Assembly: GCF_000155635.1 (NCBI RefSeq)
Contig: NZ_DS990556.1
Location: 1,364,935-1,428,934, forward strand
Direction: 5' to 3'
DNA: 64,000 nt
Source: Cyanobium sp. PCC 7001
GTDB lineage: Bacteria; Cyanobacteriota; Cyanobacteriia; PCC-6307; Cyanobiaceae
This document shows positions 16,572 through 24,558 of this stretch, piece by piece (position 1 is the stretch's first letter; each line of letters opens with the position of its first letter). Under the pieces are notes generated by a model. The model was not told where the DNA came from. It did not search any database and worked only from the letters and a program-made list of their open reading frames with translations. The translations under genes were made by a program, and so were the position numbers.

Positions 16572-17846
16572 GTGTCGCACCGATCACTTCCCATGCAGTC
16601 CGCACGTGATGGCGCCGGCCCGATCCACGCGTTGCTGCAGCAGGCTGACATTGCAATCGGAGGCTCCCGCCCCTGGGACATCCAGCTGCACCGCCCCGGT
16701 GTGCTGGCGGAGGTTCTGGCCGGGGGATCACGGGTTCTCGGTGATGCCTATGTGGAGGGCGCCTGGGATTGTGAGGCCCTCGATGAATTCTTCACCCGGC
16801 TGATCCTCCTTGGCGCCGATCGCCGCTACAGCCATGGTGGCCAGGGACCGAGGTTCTGGGACCGGCTGGTCGGTGCGGTCCTGAACCTGCAGTCGATCCA
16901 GCGGTCCACCCGGGTCGCCCGCCAGCACTACGACATCCCCAGTGCGGTGTACCAGGCCATGCTCGATCCATGGCTGCAGTACAGCTGTGGCTACTGGGAG
17001 TTTGCCCAAAGCCTGGAGGCCGCCCAGGACGACAAGCTGCGGATGATCTGCGACAAGCTTGACCTCAGCCCCGGCCAGAGGCTGCTCGACATCGGCTGCG
17101 GCTGGGGCGGGCTGGCGGCCTTTGCCGCACGCCACTACGGCGTGGAAGTGGTCGGCATCACCCTCTCCTCCGAGCAGCTGGTCTTTGCGCGTGAGCACTG
17201 GCAGGAGCGTCGTCTGCGTTTCGAGCTCTGTGACTACCGCCACCTGCCAACGCTGGAGCTCGGGCGGGTTGACCGTGTGGTGTCCGTCGGCATGTATGAG
17301 CATGTGGGACGCAGAAATGGCCGAGGTTTTTTCCGCTGTGTGAGCGAGGCCCTGAGCGATCAGGGTCTGGCGCTGCTGCAGACCATCGGCTCGCGCGGCG
17401 GCAGTGGATTCACGGACCCCTGGATCAATGCCCACGTGTTTCCCCATGGTCAGTTGCCGTCTTCGGTGGACCTGGCCAGCGCCTTCGAAGAACACTTCCT
17501 GCTGCAGGACTGGCACAACTTCGGCCACGACTACGACCGCACCTTGATGCGCTGGAACGCCAACTTTGCCGAAGCCTGGCCAACGCTGAAAGCCGGGATC
17601 GACGCGGATCGGCTCCCCTGCCCCGTGGAGCAGTTTCCCCGCTTCTGGCGCTACTACCTCCTGTGCTGTGCCGCCTTCTTCCGCTCAGGCCAGGGTCAGC
17701 TCTGGCAGCTGGTGCTCAGTCCGGCCTCGGCCTCGCTCAACAGCCGCTTCCCCACCTACCGCTCCCACCGGCCCCACGCCGCCGCTGGGGCCCCTGGCAC
17801 TCGCGAGCACGGCGAAAGCCGGCAACGTGTGGATCATCGGCGTTGA
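16572..17846 (+). CDS. cfa: Cyclopropane-fatty-acyl-phospholipid synthase
   Basis: 424 residues from GTG 16572 (alternative ATG 16593). Family blocks: RPWDIQLHRPGVLAEVLAGGS, GDAYVEGAWDCEALDEFF, ARQHYDIPSAVYQAMLDPWLQYSCGYW, the SAM-binding LLDIGCGWGGLAAFAA, SVGMYEHVGRRN and GGSGFTDPWINAHVFPHGQLPS. It methylenates unsaturated acyl chains of membrane phospholipids using S-adenosylmethionine. The C-terminal ~30 residues (from HRPHAAAG) are low-complexity and may be read-through of a decayed end. Confidence 0.92.
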   Translation: MSHRSLPMQSARDGAGPIHALLQQADIAIGGSRPWDIQLHRPGVLAEVLAGGSRVLGDAYVEGAWDCEALDEFFTRLILLGADRRYSHGGQGPRFWDRLVGAVLNLQSIQRSTRVARQHYDIPSAVYQAMLDPWLQYSCGYWEFAQSLEAAQDDKLRMICDKLDLSPGQRLLDIGCGWGGLAAFAARHYGVEVVGITLSSEQLVFAREHWQERRLRFELCDYRHLPTLELGRVDRVVSVGMYEHVGRRNGRGFFRCVSEALSDQGLALLQTIGSRGGSGFTDPWINAHVFPHGQLPSSVDLASAFEEHFLLQDWHNFGHDYDRTLMRWNANFAEAWPTLKAGIDADRLPCPVEQFPRFWRYYLLCCAAFFRSGQGQLWQLVLSPASASLNSRFPTYRSHRPHAAAGAPGTREHGESRQRVDHRR

Positions 17847-17898
17847 AGGGCGTCAGGGTGAGGCCGAAGCAGGCCGCCGGGATCAGTCATGCGAGCCA

Positions 17899-18057
17899 TC
17901 ACCAGGCCTCCAGCAGCATGGCGATCATCTCCTGGAGGTTGAACTGCAGTTCATCAAGGGTCTGCCCCAGGCTGCGGGCGCCGGGGAAGCCAGGAACGCA
18001 CCCCACGAGCAGCCCCGTGTCGGGACAGCGCTCGATCACAGCGGAGAAGGTGCGCAC
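17899..18057 (-). CDS. Short HicB-family antitoxin-like protein
   Basis: 52 residues from GTG 18057 (AAGGGG eight bases upstream): RTFSAVIERCPDTGLLVGCV, then PGARSLGQTLDELQFNLQEMIAMLLEAW. This is the small beta-alpha HicB fold, ending right after the helix where homologs usually continue. No HicA toxin is visible; instead it follows DUF4926 and DUF6883 genes with gaps of about 4 bp. It may be a HicB-like partner in a different module or a leftover. Confidence 0.65.
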   Translation of the reverse strand: MRTFSAVIERCPDTGLLVGCVPGFPGARSLGQTLDELQFNLQEMIAMLLEAW

Positions 18058-18061
18058 AGTC

Positions 18062-18310
18062 TCAACCCCTTGGAGGTGATTCAACGTAGGCAGCCAATGA
18101 ACGCACAGCGATCAGATCCTGATCACCGATCGCTCGAAGGCTGGCTGATGAAAGCGTCAGGAGAGATTGCATGCGTCCTGAAGCGGCGACAAACTCAACT
18201 TCATAAGTTTCAGGATCGTGAATAGCAACGACAGCCCCAAGATCGCCCGACTGAAGGCCAGCCTCGGAAATGTCCTGGGTGAGAGCGACTGTCTGGTGCA
18301 AGGCAAACAT
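18062..18310 (-). CDS. DUF4926-domain protein
   Basis: 82 residues from ATG 18310. The core LHQTVALTQDISEAGLQSGDLGAVVAIHDPETYEVEFVAASG with LLTLSSASLR matches my recollection of DUF4926, a small SH3-like domain often next to DUF6883. Three bp separate it from the upstream DUF6883 gene. Function unknown; the pairing suggests a toxin-antitoxin or immunity-like unit. Confidence 0.7.
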   Translation of the reverse strand: MFALHQTVALTQDISEAGLQSGDLGAVVAIHDPETYEVEFVAASGRMQSLLTLSSASLRAIGDQDLIAVRSLAAYVESPPRG

Positions 18311-18313
18311 GAC

Positions 18314-18643
18314 TTACTCCGGAAATGCGGTGATGAGCCTTGGCTGATTGGAGTGATCCGCAATCAGCCAGACTGTTCTGAACTGCCTCGAAGTTCCATT
18401 AGGGCCTATCAACTTAGCACTGATCACAACCCTCATCCCGTAGATGCTTCTCAGGGTCTGCGCAACCACTCCGGTCCGCCCGTGGTGAAGCAGGTCGTCA
18501 CGAAGTCTTGTCCAGGCTTCGATGGTGTAGCCGAGGGAGAGGAACACCCTGGCCTTGAACCTTGCGACTGGATGCACGCTCGAGAGCAGGTAGTCGCAGA
18601 TCTTGGCCTTGTCGACAACCGCGTGGTCTGCATGGGGGAGCAT
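18314..18643 (-). CDS. DUF6883-domain protein
   Basis: 109 residues from ATG 18643: MLPHADHAVVDKAKICDYLL, SSVHPVARFKARVF, LGYTIEAWTRLRDDLL, then GMRVVISAKLIGPNGTSRQFRTVWLI. The pattern fits DUF6883 (HP.GRHKA.VF and SAW-like motifs). First gene of a three-gene minus-strand operon with DUF4926 and HicB-like genes, divergent from the DUF2075 helicase with 104 bp between. Function unknown. Confidence 0.65.
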   Translation of the reverse strand: MLPHADHAVVDKAKICDYLLSSVHPVARFKARVFLSLGYTIEAWTRLRDDLLHHGRTGVVAQTLRSIYGMRVVISAKLIGPNGTSRQFRTVWLIADHSNQPRLITAFPE

Positions 18644-18703
18644 TCGTAGGCCGGGGGATCGCCGCAGGGCTTCTCCTCCACCAGTGCCACCCCCGTCACC
18701 CCT

Positions 18704-18717
18704 CGCCAGAATCCCCC
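18704..18717 (+). promoter_or_regulatory. CGCCAGAATCCCCC motif, copy 3 (putative -10 region)
   Basis: Third copy of the motif seen at 8348 (minus strand) and 13878. It lies 30 bp upstream of the GTG of the DUF2075 gene. CAGAAT could be the -10 element. Confidence 0.4.
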
Positions 18718-18747
18718 CAGGCGCCCCCGGTCCGCCCCACTGCCGCC

Positions 18748-20613
18748 GTGATCATCTACCTCGCCACCCGGGAGGTGTTCCTCCAGCACGTGCGCGAGCA
18801 GCGCATCGAGGAGGAGGTGCGCGAGCGCTACATCGCCATCACGGGCCACAAGGTGGCCGCCACCGAATTCCGTGCCTGGCAGAACTCACTCCAATGCGTG
18901 GGCAACGTGCTGCAGTTCAAGGAGATCCCACCCGAGCTGGGCGTCGCGATCGAGTACAAAATTCACAACACCGCCAAGCGGATCGATCTGCTGCTGTCCG
19001 GCCGCAACGCCAACGGCGCACCGGCGGCTGTGATCGTGGAACTGAAGCAGTGGGAAACGGTGGAGCCCACCGAACTGGATGGGGTGGTGCGCACGTTCCT
19101 GGGCAAGGGGCCGCGCGAGACCACGCACCCCTCGTACCAGGCGATCAGCTACGGGGCGCTGCTGCGGGACTTCAACACGGCGGTAATGGAGCACGGGATC
19201 GCGCTGCAGCCCTGCGCCTACCTGCACAACTGCACCGATGGCAGCGGTATCAGCGACGCGCGCTACGGGCCCTATCTGGCGCAGGCGCCGGTGTTCCTGC
19301 GCCACGACAACGCCGCCATGGCGGCCTTCCTGCGCCGCTGCCTGGAGGTGGGCGACCGGGGCCGCACGATCGAGCGGATCCGCGATGGCAAGGCCAAACC
19401 CAGCCAGCAGCTGGCCGATGCGGTGGAGCGGATGCTCAAGGGCAACACCGCGTTCGTGCTGATCGACGAGCAGAAGGTGGTGTTTGAGCAGGCCCTGGCC
19501 CTGGCGCGGCGGATCCGTGAGGGGCGCCACACGGTGCTGCTGGTGCAGGGCGGGCCCGGTACCGGCAAGTCGGTGGTGGCGGTGAACCTGCTGGCCAGGC
19601 TCCTGGGGTTGGGCCTGAACGCGCGTTACGTGAGCAAGAACGCAGCACCACGGGCGGTGTACCGGGCCAAGCTCACCGGTTCCCTGCAGAAGGGCGAGTA
19701 CGACAACCTCTTCTGCGGCTCGGCATGCTTCGTGGGCTGCCCGGAAGGCTTCTACGACGCCCTGATCGTGGACGAGAGCCACCGGCTGATGACCAAGACC
19801 ATCTACGACAAGGAGGGGGAGAATCAGGTCAAGGAGATCATCCACGCCAGCAAGCTGGCGGTGTTCTTCCTGGATGAGGATCAGCGCGTCACCTTCGATG
19901 ACATCGGCAGCACGGCCGAGATCGAGACATGGAGCCAGTTCCACGAGGCGGAACTGCAACGGGCCGAGCTGCCGGCGCAGTTCCGCTGCAGCGGCTCCGA
20001 TGGCTACCTGGCCTGGCTCGATCAGACCCTGGGCATCCGCCCCACGTCGAATGAGCGGCTCGATCCGGGCAGCTACGACGTCCGCGTGTTCGACGATCCG
20101 GTGGCGCTGCACGAGGCGATCCGCCAGGCCAACCACAGCAACCAGGCGCGGATGGTGGCGGGCTACTGCTGGAACTGGGCGTCCAAATACCATCCCAACG
20201 CCTGGGACATCACGATCGAGCCCTGGGGCTACCGGGCCCGCTGGAACCTCAGCAAGGACGGCAGCGTGTGGATCATGAAGCCGGGCACGGTGGAGGAGGT
20301 GGGCTGCATCCACACCTGCCAGGGCCTGGAGCTGGAAACGATCGGCGTGATCATCGGGCCGGATCTGGCCTTCCGGGATGGGCAGGTGGTGACGGTGCCG
20401 GCGGCAAGGGCGCGCACGGATCAGTCGCTGAAGGGGTACAAGGTGGGCCTGAAGCGCGACCCCCAGGCGATCCGGCTGAAGGCGGACGCGATCATCCGCA
20501 ATACGTACCGGACGCTGATGAGCCGGGGCACGAAGGCGTGCTGGGTGTTTGCCTGCGATCCGGAGTTGAACGGGTGGCTGAAGCAGGTAGCCGGCGGAGT
20601 GGAAGAGTTCTGA
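18748..20613 (+). CDS. DUF2075-type helicase/ATPase with N-terminal nuclease-like region
   Basis: 621 residues from GTG 18748. Residues ~1-170 contain AAVIVELKQWETVEPTELDG, the E-x-K pattern of PD-(D/E)xK-like or GIY-type DUF2075 N-termini. Then come VLLVQGGPGTGKSVVAVNLLA (Walker A), YDALIVDESHRLM (Walker B), FFLDEDQRVTF, AQFRCSGSDGYLAWLD and a C-terminal helicase part with CIHTCQGLELETIGVIIG. It is a superfamily-1-like DNA/RNA helicase of the kind found in defence islands. High GC like the chromosome, so perhaps older than the modules to its right. Confidence 0.85.
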   Translation: MIIYLATREVFLQHVREQRIEEEVRERYIAITGHKVAATEFRAWQNSLQCVGNVLQFKEIPPELGVAIEYKIHNTAKRIDLLLSGRNANGAPAAVIVELKQWETVEPTELDGVVRTFLGKGPRETTHPSYQAISYGALLRDFNTAVMEHGIALQPCAYLHNCTDGSGISDARYGPYLAQAPVFLRHDNAAMAAFLRRCLEVGDRGRTIERIRDGKAKPSQQLADAVERMLKGNTAFVLIDEQKVVFEQALALARRIREGRHTVLLVQGGPGTGKSVVAVNLLARLLGLGLNARYVSKNAAPRAVYRAKLTGSLQKGEYDNLFCGSACFVGCPEGFYDALIVDESHRLMTKTIYDKEGENQVKEIIHASKLAVFFLDEDQRVTFDDIGSTAEIETWSQFHEAELQRAELPAQFRCSGSDGYLAWLDQTLGIRPTSNERLDPGSYDVRVFDDPVALHEAIRQANHSNQARMVAGYCWNWASKYHPNAWDITIEPWGYRARWNLSKDGSVWIMKPGTVEEVGCIHTCQGLELETIGVIIGPDLAFRDGQVVTVPAARARTDQSLKGYKVGLKRDPQAIRLKADAIIRNTYRTLMSRGTKACWVFACDPELNGWLKQVAGGVEEF

Positions 20614-20634
20614 CTTATCCGTGTCCATAAGTCA
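20611..20634. repeat. Palindrome TGACTTAT-N8-ATAAGTCA at the end of the DUF2075 gene
   Basis: Perfect eight-base arms around an eight-base centre, overlapping the stop codon of the helicase gene. It may terminate transcription. Its TTAT...ATAA form also recalls the palindromes at 24758 and 61178. It marks the left edge of the lower-GC J-domain/HNH segment. Confidence 0.5.
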
Positions 20635-20791
20635 TAGGGCGCTTCTGCAGCCCAAGAACTCCATGAAGTGCTGCTTCGACATGATGGAGGGGAGTCAGTG
20701 CGCAGGCCCAGAGCAGGGAGGCAAAGACTGGTGACAAGTTTCCCCACATGCTCGCTCTGGCAGCTATCAAGAGACCAGCGTGAACTGACCC

Positions 20792-21337
20792 GTGGCAACC
20801 CGGTCGCCAAAACGCATCAAACTGGATCGCGCAACCGTTGAAAGACGGATTGAAGAGATTCTTGAAAACGGCACACCAAATGCAGAAGTTCTTCTTGCAT
20901 TTGCCGAATTTATCCACGGGAAACCGTTTCCCGAGCCCGTCTTAACAGTGACACAGCTGAAGGAAGCTGTGTGCAAGGTATTCGGATGCAAGAATGCCAC
21001 CGAACTGCGCAAGTCCAATGAATTCAATCTCGCCATGGCAGGCCGAGAGTTCAACCTGAAGACCAAAGCGGATTGGCTCAAGCTCTATCGTGAGTGGGTC
21101 GGAGTGCCGAAGAGCGAACGCGGGAAATCAGGCAGCACTTGCATCAACGGCATTGATGTGCTTGAGAACTTCAGGCCCTGGCATGTGTTCTCCCTAGACC
21201 CCAAGACAGCCACAGCTGACGACATCAAGGATGCCTTTCGAAAACTCGCCAAGGAACACCATCCGGATGCCGGTGGAGATCCTCGCGTCATGGAGCGCCT
21301 TCAAAAGATGCGCGATTCACTGCTTGCCTTTATCTAA
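20792..21337 (+). CDS. J-domain protein of unknown function
   Basis: 181 residues from GTG 20792. The C-terminal ~50 residues form a J-domain (VFSLDPKTATADDIKDAFRK, then LAKEHHPDAGGD) with the HPD tripeptide that stimulates DnaK-type ATPases. The N-terminal ~110 residues are helical, with KEAVCKVFGCKNATELRKS, and unknown. It is followed after 8 bp by an HNH protein, so the two form an operon. GC is clearly lower than in the flanks, suggesting transfer. A role as a chaperone-linked adaptor of a defence pair is inference. Confidence 0.75.
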   Translation: MATRSPKRIKLDRATVERRIEEILENGTPNAEVLLAFAEFIHGKPFPEPVLTVTQLKEAVCKVFGCKNATELRKSNEFNLAMAGREFNLKTKADWLKLYREWVGVPKSERGKSGSTCINGIDVLENFRPWHVFSLDPKTATADDIKDAFRKLAKEHHPDAGGDPRVMERLQKMRDSLLAFI

Positions 21338-21345
21338 AACGAGGG

Positions 21346-22425
21346 ATGATGGCAACATCGAAGCAACTCCGAGATGCTTTCTCGTTTCAGGAGACTGCCA
21401 AGATTCTTGGCATTAGCGCCAAAAAGCTGGAGAGCATTTGCCAGTTTTTCGATGGCGATACAGACGATGAGTGGGAATTGGTCGAAGGCGAGTTCTTCGA
21501 GTACGAGCCAGGACAGGCTCAGAGCCGTCGCTTTTACGAAGAGGGCGTGATGGCGATTGCCAAATATCTTGAAGAGACAGAGGGCGGAAGTATTCTTGCC
21601 AAGATCCGAGAGTTCTTCACCCACCATCGAGCCCGCGTGACGCGAACACTCGTCAAGCGGCGAATCATACAAGTTACGCAAGATCGAAGTGCCATTGAGA
21701 TTCGAGGAAATCTGATCTTTCTACAACAGCGCTCAGTTGTGAGTGTGTTGGGGACGAATGGTAAAGGAATGGCAGGAACCATCCGCAGGATCCAAGAGGA
21801 GAGTGCTGGCCTAGAGGGTGCAGAGGGCCTTGAGATTGGCATTCACTTTGATGACTTTGAAGGGAAAGACCAGCGCCATTGGAGCCAACGCGGTATCGTG
21901 CGGCTAGCGAAGACGATGAATGAAAAGGGGCGAATCACGAAGGCACGGAAAGCCTGGGTAAAAGCAGTCGCGGATGTTGCTGAAGACTGCTTTGAATCCC
22001 AGCGAAAGCTGCTCGAGAGCCATGAATCAAGGGTGAAGGCAACCAAAGATCGTGTTCGCCAGAGGGCATTGCGCAAGGGTGGCTCTGGTTGTGCAGTATC
22101 GGGCTGCAGGCCATCACCATCAGATAAACAGCCAATCGAGTTGGAAGCCCATCACCTCTTTGATGCGAGCTCTAGGCCAGATCTGGCTGCCTACGAAGAC
22201 AACCTCATTGTGATTAGCCAAAGTATCCATCAAAACTTCCACAAGTGGATCGGTGCCAAGCCCTGTGAGCCGAAAGACTTTATCGACTATCTCCTGCGGA
22301 ATGAGATGAGTTACTTTGACGGGCCTCCCAGCACGCGTAAGCAGAAAGAGAAGAAGCTTGAGAAGCTTATGAATCGCCTGGAGTTGCTGCAGGCCCGATT
22401 CGAGGGGAATCAACTGCTGTACTAA
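21346..22425 (+). CDS. HNH-endonuclease-like protein
   Basis: 359 residues from ATG 21346. The C-terminus has an HNH-type site: CAVSGCRPSP, IELEAHHLFDASSRPDL, YEDNLIVISQSIHQNFHKWIG, with Cys pair, His-His and Asn-His. The N-terminal part begins with a helix-turn-helix-like SFQETAKILGISAKKLESIC and continues with long helices. Its TAA stop codon lies inside the outer R' box of the attC site at 22420-22510, so the neighbouring cassette joins exactly at its 3' end. Likely a DNase of a two-gene defence unit with the J-domain protein. Confidence 0.75.
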   Translation: MMATSKQLRDAFSFQETAKILGISAKKLESICQFFDGDTDDEWELVEGEFFEYEPGQAQSRRFYEEGVMAIAKYLEETEGGSILAKIREFFTHHRARVTRTLVKRRIIQVTQDRSAIEIRGNLIFLQQRSVVSVLGTNGKGMAGTIRRIQEESAGLEGAEGLEIGIHFDDFEGKDQRHWSQRGIVRLAKTMNEKGRITKARKAWVKAVADVAEDCFESQRKLLESHESRVKATKDRVRQRALRKGGSGCAVSGCRPSPSDKQPIELEAHHLFDASSRPDLAAYEDNLIVISQSIHQNFHKWIGAKPCEPKDFIDYLLRNEMSYFDGPPSTRKQKEKKLEKLMNRLELLQARFEGNQLLY

Positions 22426-22510
22426 CGCTGCCCCTGAGTAGCAGGCAGGAAACCTGGCTCGCGAAGCAGAGAGTAGATGGAGGCCTGTACACTCGAGGGG
22501 CTTGTTGGGC
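22420..22510 (-). repeat. Integron attC site 1 (attC1)
   Basis: Read on the minus strand: outer box R'' GCCCAAC, spacer AAG, arm CCCCTcGAGT with one unpaired C, a central loop region, complementary arm ACTCAGGGG, spacer CAGC, outer box R' GTTAGTA. Arms, the extra base on one arm only, and GTT/AAC boxes are the structural marks of attC; the length (91 bp) is in the usual range. It starts 19 bp after the stop of the ATPase gene, in cassette orientation. It is about 80% identical to attC2 at 58566-58655. Confidence 0.85.
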
Positions 22511-22528
22511 GTCCCTGGCTAGCAGTTA

Positions 22529-24054
22529 TCACGCAAGAGGGAAAGCAGGTAACCCACGGAGTTCTTGAGCAGTCAATGGTTCAGGAATTTTCTTGAAGAG
22601 TTCAACACTTTTAGCCGCTCGGATTCCCACATAAAAGCCGTAGTCAAGCATCAAGCCCTTGTAGCGCCTCCCGGCCTCGCGTGGTGTAATACCTTCGTGG
22701 AGAACATGAAGAAGGCGTAGGGCAACTAGCTTTTCAATCATCAAGTACTCAGCGTTATCATTTCTTATTTCAACTAGGAACGCGTTAGTCTTATGTTCTC
22801 TGACACAAAAGTTGCGCACCTTGGCCAACACAGTCTTTATGCCACTGACGTCTATAGAGGCATCTGTCTCAAGGTGACGCAACTTATCCTCTGCCATTTC
22901 AGATGCCGCTGCATTGACGCTAGTGATTGACACCTTCTTTTGACCCTTGACAGTTGCACGTGTCATGGCTTGGGAGAAAAGATTTAGTGCATCTCTAGGT
23001 ACTCCTGCAGCAACCCATACTAGACGACCAAGCACGCCAGGGCCGCAAAGAAAACTGATGTCGGGTAATGCTGAGTACAACGCATAGGCATCCAAAATGC
23101 TTTGAATGTGCTCCAGTGACTTCTCAGGCATAGTTAGATTATAGTCAAGTCTGAGCACTTGAATGTCATGCGGTGGCTCAAGTCCTTGCCGTGAATCAGG
23201 GTCCCATAAATGCGTAAACTGTTCAATTCCAGAAAGTTTAATGTAAATTCGATTTCCACGTGCTATGGAATAGATTTTTGACAGAAGCAACGGCTGGAGA
23301 GTCCTGTGGATGACATGAAGATCATCAAGGAAAACCGTAACGCTTCCATATTTATCACTAATCGGTTCAATAGCCCGCCGAATCTTAGGCAGAAGTACGT
23401 CGAGGGCGTGTTCTGATATCTTCTTTGAATTCCCTAAGTTATCAAGCCGTTCAAGAAGAATATCCAGTTCTACACCTGACGGTGAAAACCCTTGAGTTGA
23501 CGTAGTATTTCGACGAACGTATCAATTATAACAGGTATGTCATTTCTGCCTGCGTAAGCTTGCATCGCAAGCCAAGCATAAGGTCGTTTTTCTAATGTCC
23601 GCTGATACATTGCATAGGCGAGCAAGCTGCTCTTGCCTGAACCCCTTCGGCCAAATAGTGCATGATTACCATTCGCAGTGACTTGCTCTTCCAAGCCAAA
23701 GACCGAGCGTATGTATCTGTCGATGAAGTCTCCAGCCTCAAAGCTATATCTGTCAACAGTTAGACTTTCAGCCAGCTTAGACCGAAGAAGTCGTGACTCA
23801 GGGAGCACGAGGCGATCCCCAGGCGTGGGCTTCAATCGCTTAATCGTTGCTCTATTCTCAAATATCTCACCTTGAGGCAATTTTTTGTAGGTTGCTTGTA
23901 GTGCACTAAATACTCGCTCTGTAGGATGCACAACATAGATTACCAGGTAAGGCCCGTCAGCTCGCTCTAGGATCTCATATGGAGCATTCGCTAGACCGGA
24001 TTGTTTTTCAAACTCTTTTAGAAACTCATTGGTTGACTCAATAGGGTAATTCAT
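22529..24054 (-). pseudogene. P-loop ATPase of a HEPN-ATPase module, one-base frameshift
   Basis: ATG 24054 opens a protein with Walker A HALFGRRGSGKSSLLAYAMY near residue 140, and the frame stops at 23470 after LRQLKGF. In the next frame the protein continues without a gap: SPSGVELDILLERLDNLG, Walker B VTVFLDDLHVI, then helical domains to the stop at 22529. A missing T in the run that reads AAAA at 23485-23488 on the plus strand explains the shift; with five T the product would be ~508 residues. Similar to STAND/ORC-like ATPases. 3 bp after the HEPN gene and followed by attC1. Broken gene or sequencing error. Confidence 0.8.
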
Positions 24055-24057
24055 GGC

Positions 24058-24558
24058 TTAGGCAAGACCTCTGGCGGACAAGTAGTGCTTGGCTTCGTCC
24101 AAAAGCTGATGCACGAGACGCACCGCATCTACAACAGGTATCAAGAGATCTAGCTCTGTCGCTTCATGGTCATAGTCCGCAAGATTGCGATCTGATCGAA
24201 GATCGACAAGCCGAGTTTTGTAAGTATCTCGATTTGGAAAATCATCAGGAAAGCTTCCGACATTCTTATGATCACTTACATCTGTGGAGTATGAGCCTTC
24301 AACGAACAAGTGGATTGCTCGTCGAGCGTGAAAAGCAGCATAATATAGACTTGACATTTTCTGCCTCCAGTGGCTACGACTTAAGTCATTAGCGAAGGCA
24401 TAGTGTTCATTCGATAGCCGGAGCAGGCCAAGTGCATTTCTACCAACCTCTTGGGCAATAGCAGAGCGCCCGTTATCGTCAAGGATTCCCGCAAGATTTT
24501 GCTCCATGCGTCGTACATTTGACGCAGCCTTCAGAAGGTGAGGAGTCTGAACTGCCAT
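24058..24558 (-). CDS. HEPN-domain protein
   Basis: 166 residues from ATG 24558. The HEPN pattern is clear: SHWRQKMSSLYYAAFHARRAIHLFVEG, then VDLRSDRNLADYDHEA. HEPN domains are often RNases of toxin-antitoxin and defence systems; a strict R-x4-6-H motif is less obvious here, so catalytic ability is uncertain. It is the first gene of a two-gene unit with the P-loop ATPase; low GC. The gap upstream (24559-24841) carries two palindromes. Confidence 0.75.
   Translation of the reverse strand: MAVQTPHLLKAASNVRRMEQNLAGILDDNGRSAIAQEVGRNALGLLRLSNEHYAFANDLSRSHWRQKMSSLYYAAFHARRAIHLFVEGSYSTDVSDHKNVGSFPDDFPNRDTYKTRLVDLRSDRNLADYDHEATELDLLIPVVDAVRLVHQLLDEAKHYLSARGLA

Noticed and set aside
22420..22510. First read as a miniature inverted-repeat transposon or small RNA shared with 58566-58655
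   Set aside because: The arms with unpaired bases on one side, GTT/AAC outer boxes, position after gene stops and orientation fit attC better; no target-site duplications are seen.
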